DNA from: Actinomycetes bacterium
GTDB taxonomy: Bacteria > Actinomycetota > Acidimicrobiia > Acidimicrobiales > RAAP-2
NCBI GenBank assembly: GCA_021798955.1
Contig: JAJZBK010000008.1
Span: 1 to 64,000, forward strand
Length of the DNA: 64,000 nt
Direction of reading: 5' to 3'
In this document: in pieces, positions 60,432 through 64,000 of the stretch
How the letters are laid out: every line of letters begins with the position of its first letter
Position numbering within the stretch: position 1 is the first letter of the stretch
Made by a program: the position numbers and the translations under genes
The notes under the pieces: model-generated
The model's database searches: none
What the model was told of the DNA's origin: nothing
Seen by the model: the letters and a program-made list of their open reading frames with translations, nothing else

Positions 60432-61384
60432 CGGGGTGCCGCCGACCCGCTCGATGCGACCCGCCTGCGGCTGACTTCGAGCCCCTGGACGCACGCCTCG
60501 AGGGTGGCGTTGACCGGAGTGGGCACGCCTGCGGCCGACCCAGTGCGGACCACCGCACCGTTGATGAAGGCGATCTCGGTGGGTGCACCTCGCTCCAACG
60601 ACTGGAGGATCGAGGTTCGAAAGTCGTCGGGAAGCCCCCGGCGTGCTTCCTGCCACACTGCCTCGGCGTCCACCTCGCCGAGGTCGACGCCGCACGCCGT
60701 CGCCACGGCGACCGCCTCGCGAACAGCGGCATGCGCGGTGCGCTGGATGCCCTCGAGTCGGTAGAGCGAGCCGTAGGTGAGGCCGGTGATGCCAGCCAGG
60801 GCGCCGGTGGCCACGTTCACCAGCAGCTTTTGCCAGATGACCGATCGAATGTCCGGGCTGACCTCGGTGTCCAGGCCGCCGCGGCCAAATGCGGCGGCCA
60901 CCGCGCCGGCGCGGTCCGAGTCCACACCGAACGGCTCGCCGACGACCGTCGGGCGGCCGTGGATGCCAGCACGGACCACCCCCGGTGCCGCCGCGTCCCC
61001 TGACACGTAGGTCCGTCCCGCCAGGACCCGATCGCGTCCCACCACTCCAGCCGCCACCTCCTCGACACCGAGCCCGTTCTGGAGCGTCAGCACCGTCGTC
61101 GCACGACCCAGCAGCGACGAGGCTGCCGACAGGGCGGCCGCCACGTCGAACGCCTTCACCACTACCACCACTACGTCGACGTCCCCGACCTCCTCGGCAT
61201 CGACGGTGGCCCGTGGCCACACCACGGTGGTGCCGTCGTCCTCGACCAGGTGCAGGCCATGGGTCGAGATCGCAGTGACCACGTCTCGTCGCCGTCCGAC
61301 CATCCACACCTCCTCGCCGCCACGCGCCAGGCACCCCCCCACGACGCTGCCCAACGAACCGGTGCCGAGGATGGCGATCCTCAC
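60428..61384 (-). CDS. Ketopantoate reductase-like (2-dehydropantoate 2-reductase family)
   Basis: The 318-residue NAD(P)H enzyme starts VRIAILGTGSLGSVVGGCLARGG and has TLQNGLGVEE, then IWQKLLVNVATGALAGITG with the family Lys and Asn. Classical members reduce ketopantoate in pantothenate synthesis. Within a catabolic acyl-CoA operon it more likely reduces or oxidises another 2-oxo or hydroxy acid. The GTG at 61384 overlaps the MaoC stop (GTGA), as elsewhere in this operon; an ATG at 61390 is an alternative. Confidence 0.85.
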   Translation of the reverse strand: MRIAILGTGSLGSVVGGCLARGGEEVWMVGRRRDVVTAISTHGLHLVEDDGTTVVWPRATVDAEEVGDVDVVVVVVKAFDVAAALSAASSLLGRATTVLTLQNGLGVEEVAAGVVGRDRVLAGRTYVSGDAAAPGVVRAGIHGRPTVVGEPFGVDSDRAGAVAAAFGRGGLDTEVSPDIRSVIWQKLLVNVATGALAGITGLTYGSLYRLEGIQRTAHAAVREAVAVATACGVDLGEVDAEAVWQEARRGLPDDFRTSILQSLERGAPTEIAFINGAVVRTGSAAGVPTPVNATLEACVQGLEVSRRRVASSGSAAPR

Positions 61385-61875
61385 AGGCATCGCCCTTCGG
61401 ACCACCCGCTGTCCGAGGTGGCACCCGGGCGCTCCACGCCTTCGGCTTCGTCGAGCTCGAAGAACTTGAGGATGTGGGTGGCCACCACGCACACCTCGCC
61501 GCGCTGGTTCACCAGCCGAACCTCGGCCTCGCTCCGGAGGGCCTCGTCGTCCACAGAGGTGACCGTGTACTCGGCCCGGAGCGTGTCGCCGATGTAGACG
61601 GGGCGCACGAACCGCAGGTGGTCGTAGCCGTACGACACGCTGGGCAGCGCGGCGGGGACCTTGGACTGCACCAGGGTGGAGGCCGTCGAGCCCAAGGCAA
61701 AGCTCAGCACGCCGTGGACGATCCGTGTGCCATAGGGCGTCGTCTGCATGAACGACTCGTCGGTGTGCATCCGGCTGAAGTCGCCAGTGATGCCGGCGAA
61801 GCCGTAGACGTCGGACTCCGAGATGGTCTTGGTGAACTCGCTGTGGTCCCCGACCTTCAGCGGAACGGTCGCCAT
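61381..61875 (-). CDS. MaoC-like hydratase/dehydratase
   Basis: The 164-residue protein has the hotdog-fold hydratase 2 pattern: TISESDVYGFAGITGDFSRMHTDESF with the Asp and His of the active site, and YGTRIVHGVLSFAL after it. It hydrates a trans-2-enoyl-CoA to the (R)-3-hydroxyacyl-CoA, or runs backward. It starts at an ATG 45 bp after the CoA-transferase stop, the largest gap in this operon. Confidence 0.88.
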   Translation of the reverse strand: MATVPLKVGDHSEFTKTISESDVYGFAGITGDFSRMHTDESFMQTTPYGTRIVHGVLSFALGSTASTLVQSKVPAALPSVSYGYDHLRFVRPVYIGDTLRAEYTVTSVDDEALRSEAEVRLVNQRGEVCVVATHILKFFELDEAEGVERPGATSDSGWSEGRCL

Positions 61876-61920
61876 GCCGGTCTCCTCTCGTTCAGCCTGC
61901 TCGTGTGCAGGTCCTGTCGG

Positions 61921-63666
61921 TCATCGGCGGGGCCCGACGTCAGCCCGACCGGTGGACCAGGTCTGTCGGAGCCCGAGGGGGGCGAGCTCGAACAGCCGGG
62001 GGTCCATCTCGGCGAGGTCCTCGGCGACAAGCGGGACGAAGCCCATGTGGGCGAAGATGTCCCGCTCCACGTCGACACCGGGAGCCACTTCGGCAAGGCA
62101 CAGGCCGTCGTCGGTGAGGCGGAAGACGGCCCGCTCGGTGACGTAGCGCACGTCGTGGCCGGAAGCCAGGGCGTCGGCCGCCGAGAAGGTGACTTCGTCG
62201 AGGTGCGCGACGAACTTCTCGATGCGCCCTTCCCGGGCGATCCTGAGCGCCCCGGCCTCGACCCGGACGTCTGCGCCACCAGCGGTGAAGGTCCCGCTGA
62301 AGACGACCTTCCGGCTGTTCTGGGCGATGTCGATAAACCCGCCGGTGCCCATGATCTTCCCGCCGAAGCGGTGCACGTTGACGTTGCCGTTCCGGTCGAC
62401 CTCTGCGAAAGACAGAAAGGCGATGTCGAGCCCGCCGCCGTCGTAGAAGTCGAACTGCGCGCCCATGTCGACGACCGCCTGGGCGTTGATGGTGGCACCG
62501 AGGTAGATGCCCTGGGCCGAGATACCCCCGATGGGCCCGAGCTCGACAGTGAGGGTGAAGGTCTCGTCGACACCCTCCTCACGGGCGACGACACCGACGC
62601 CGTCCGAGATGCCCACGCCGACGTTCCCGACGTCCCCGGGGGTGACCTCGAGCAGGGCGCGCCGGGCGACCACCTTGCGCACGTCGAGCGGGAGGGGCTC
62701 GGGGTCGGTGGTCTCCATCGTGTAGTCGCCGGAGAAGAAGCGGTCGACCGATCCGGTGTACAGCTGTGGCTGGTCGGGGCAGACGACGAGGCCGTCCACG
62801 AGGAACCCGGGAACCCGCACCGACTTGGGATGGAGCGTGCGGGCACGCACGACCCGTTGCACCTGGGCGACCACGAGCCCGCCGCTGTTGTGCGCCGCCT
62901 GGGCCAGCGCGAGGGCGTCGAGGGTCGTGACCTCGTCCTCGAAGCTCAGGTAGCCGAGCGTGTCGGCCGTGGTGGCCCGGATGAAAGCAACGTCGACGGG
63001 CAGGGCGGGATAGAACAGCCATGGCTCGCCGTCGATGTCGATGAGGCGCACCAGCTCCTCGCGGGTCACCGCGTTCAACCTGCCGCCTGTCGACCTCGGG
63101 TCGACGAACGTGCCCAGCCCGACGTGCGTGAGGATGCCGGGCTGGCCGGCTGCCGTCGCCCGGAACAACTGGGACAGCACGCCCTGGGGAAAGTTGTATG
63201 CCTCGATCTGGTCGCGTTCGGCTAGTTCGGCCAGGCGGGGCGACTGTCCCCAGTGGCCACCGATCACCCGCGAGCACAAACCGGTCTGGGCGAGCGGTGA
63301 CATGCCCCGGTCCCCCCGGTCCCCGAGCCCAGTGGAGTGGACGAAGGTGAGGCCCACGGGAGAGCCGGTCTCGCGGTGGCGACGGGCAAGGGCGTCGATC
63401 AGGGCTGTTGCCTCGTTCAACCCGCCACCGGCGCCGAGGATGCCCACGGTGTCCCCGTCGGCGATCCACGTCACTGCCTCGTCGGCGGTCACGACGGGGA
63501 CAGTCAGGTTGCCACTCGGTCGGGGTCGTCGGACCCGCTGACGCCTGCGCCGGGGTCGGATCGCTCCTCCCTGCTCGGCGCCCTCCTCGAGCCGGCCGGC
63601 ATCGTCGGCATGGCCGGCATCGGCGACCGCCGAACCGTGGGAGTCCACGACCACCGGTCCGGTCAT
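61921..63666 (-). CDS. Family I CoA-transferase, fused alpha-beta type
   Basis: The 581-residue protein combines both CoA-transferase halves, like YdiF/acetate CoA-transferases. The first half has DGDTVGILGAGGGLNEATALID and GLTFVHSTGLGDRGD; the second has TVELGPIGGISAQGIYLG, where the Glu would form the CoA thioester, and GGLDIAFLSFAEVDRNGNVN. About 65 residues of low-complexity sequence precede the domain. The ATG at 63666 overlaps the stop of the acyl-CoA dehydrogenase (ATGA). It swaps CoA between acids, so it can activate the pathway substrate. Confidence 0.88.
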   Translation of the reverse strand: MTGPVVVDSHGSAVADAGHADDAGRLEEGAEQGGAIRPRRRRQRVRRPRPSGNLTVPVVTADEAVTWIADGDTVGILGAGGGLNEATALIDALARRHRETGSPVGLTFVHSTGLGDRGDRGMSPLAQTGLCSRVIGGHWGQSPRLAELAERDQIEAYNFPQGVLSQLFRATAAGQPGILTHVGLGTFVDPRSTGGRLNAVTREELVRLIDIDGEPWLFYPALPVDVAFIRATTADTLGYLSFEDEVTTLDALALAQAAHNSGGLVVAQVQRVVRARTLHPKSVRVPGFLVDGLVVCPDQPQLYTGSVDRFFSGDYTMETTDPEPLPLDVRKVVARRALLEVTPGDVGNVGVGISDGVGVVAREEGVDETFTLTVELGPIGGISAQGIYLGATINAQAVVDMGAQFDFYDGGGLDIAFLSFAEVDRNGNVNVHRFGGKIMGTGGFIDIAQNSRKVVFSGTFTAGGADVRVEAGALRIAREGRIEKFVAHLDEVTFSAADALASGHDVRYVTERAVFRLTDDGLCLAEVAPGVDVERDIFAHMGFVPLVAEDLAEMDPRLFELAPLGLRQTWSTGRADVGPRR

Positions 63667-64000
63667 CGTGGCCCACCGTCGAGCGCGACGGTGGGCTCGA
63701 GGACCCAGCCCCCCGAGGCCATCGAGTCGAAGAGCGCGGCCCCGGACTCGAGCGCGTGGCGCGCCACCACCATCCGGTGGATCTCCGAGGCGCCGTCGTA
63801 GATGCGCGCCACCCGGGCGTCGCGGTAGTAACGCTCGATGCTCAGGTCCTTGCAGTAGCCCATCCCGCCGAACACCTGGACAGCCCGGTCGACCACCCGG
63901 CCGAGCGCCTCGGCGGCGTGGACCTTCACCATGGCGATCCAGTCGCGCGCATCGCGCCCGGCGTCCAGCTCCCACGCGGCCCTGAGGACCATGAGGCGCG
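63663..64000 (-). CDS. Acyl-CoA dehydrogenase, C-terminal part (cut by window edge)
   Basis: Only the last 112 residues or so are in the window; the gene continues past 64000. The visible part is the C-terminal helical domain with AEALGRVVDRAVQVFGGMGYCKDLSIERYYRDARVARIYDGASEIHRM. The catalytic-region residue is Asp (IYDGASE) where most members have Glu. It is the most upstream gene seen of the minus-strand operon and overlaps the CoA-transferase start. Confidence 0.9.
   Translation of the reverse strand, partial: RLMVLRAAWELDAGRDARDWIAMVKVHAAEALGRVVDRAVQVFGGMGYCKDLSIERYYRDARVARIYDGASEIHRMVVARHALESGAALFDSMASGGWVLEPTVALDGGPR

Overview
The window is GC-rich DNA with dense coding, many GTG starts and frequent ATGA/GTGA stop-start overlaps. 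Gene content points to Actinomycetota: crgA, the pknB-pbpA-pstP-fhaB-fhaA block beside a leucine tRNA, a CofD enzyme for coenzyme F420, three luciferase-like (F420/FMN) oxidoreductases, and many acyl-CoA dehydrogenases. A deep-branching class such as Acidimicrobiia is my guess and cannot be proven from this sequence alone. I see no transposase gene, rRNA, CRISPR array or prophage.

Layout. 1-10.4 kb: an ABC-2 permease fragment, a NUDIX hydrolase behind a 12-bp tandem repeat, an acyl-CoA dehydrogenase divergent from a MarR regulator, a ClC chloride channel/antiporter, two luciferase-like oxidoreductases, a ComF-like phosphoribosyltransferase, a thioesterase and a thiolase with a readable promoter and palindrome. 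10.5-18.4 kb: the cell-growth signalling block (crgA, pabA/trpG, pknB, pbpA, pstP, fhaB, fhaA, tRNA-Leu). It lacks the rodA and pknA genes known from mycobacteria. 18.4-20 kb: an accessory pair, an XRE regulator plus a nucleotidyltransferase-fold protein, resembling a toxin-antitoxin module. 20-23.5 kb: a diheme cytochrome b with its membrane partner, then cofD. 23.5-29.4 kb: a lipid-catabolic run (acyl-CoA dehydrogenase, acyl-CoA ligase, SCP-x type thiolase, nitroreductase, unknown protein).

29.4-42.2 kb: sbcC/sbcD, an old yellow enzyme, another acyl-CoA dehydrogenase, a GT-C-like membrane protein, a Baeyer-Villiger-type monooxygenase and an LCP cell-wall ligase. 42.3-46.4 kb: a pirin, a perfect palindrome, then a hydroxyacyl-CoA-dehydrogenase-like gene and an oleate hydratase in visibly less GC-rich DNA, probably acquired. 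46.7-57.4 kb: a RodZ-like protein, a VOC protein, a secreted protein/lipoprotein pair, AidB-type dehydrogenase, an AIM24-like protein, another luciferase-like oxidoreductase, an M20 amidohydrolase and a secreted lytic-transglycosylase-like protein. 57.5-64 kb: a radical SAM maturase fused to a SEC-C motif, convergent with a tightly coupled operon on the minus strand (acyl-CoA dehydrogenase, CoA-transferase, MaoC hydratase, ketopantoate-reductase-like protein, VOC protein, MFS transporter).

How the genes work together. Most metabolic genes activate, oxidise, hydrate and thiolyse acyl-CoA esters, so the organism probably lives on lipids or lipid-like compounds. The best signals outside the gene list are: (1) two near-identical 18-bp palindromes placed just after a -10 box, one before the thiolase and one between cofD and an acyl-CoA dehydrogenase; (2) the low-GC oleate hydratase/dehydrogenase module; (3) the XRE/nucleotidyltransferase pair next to tRNA-Leu; (4) a recurrent pattern of short tandem duplications at gene ends.
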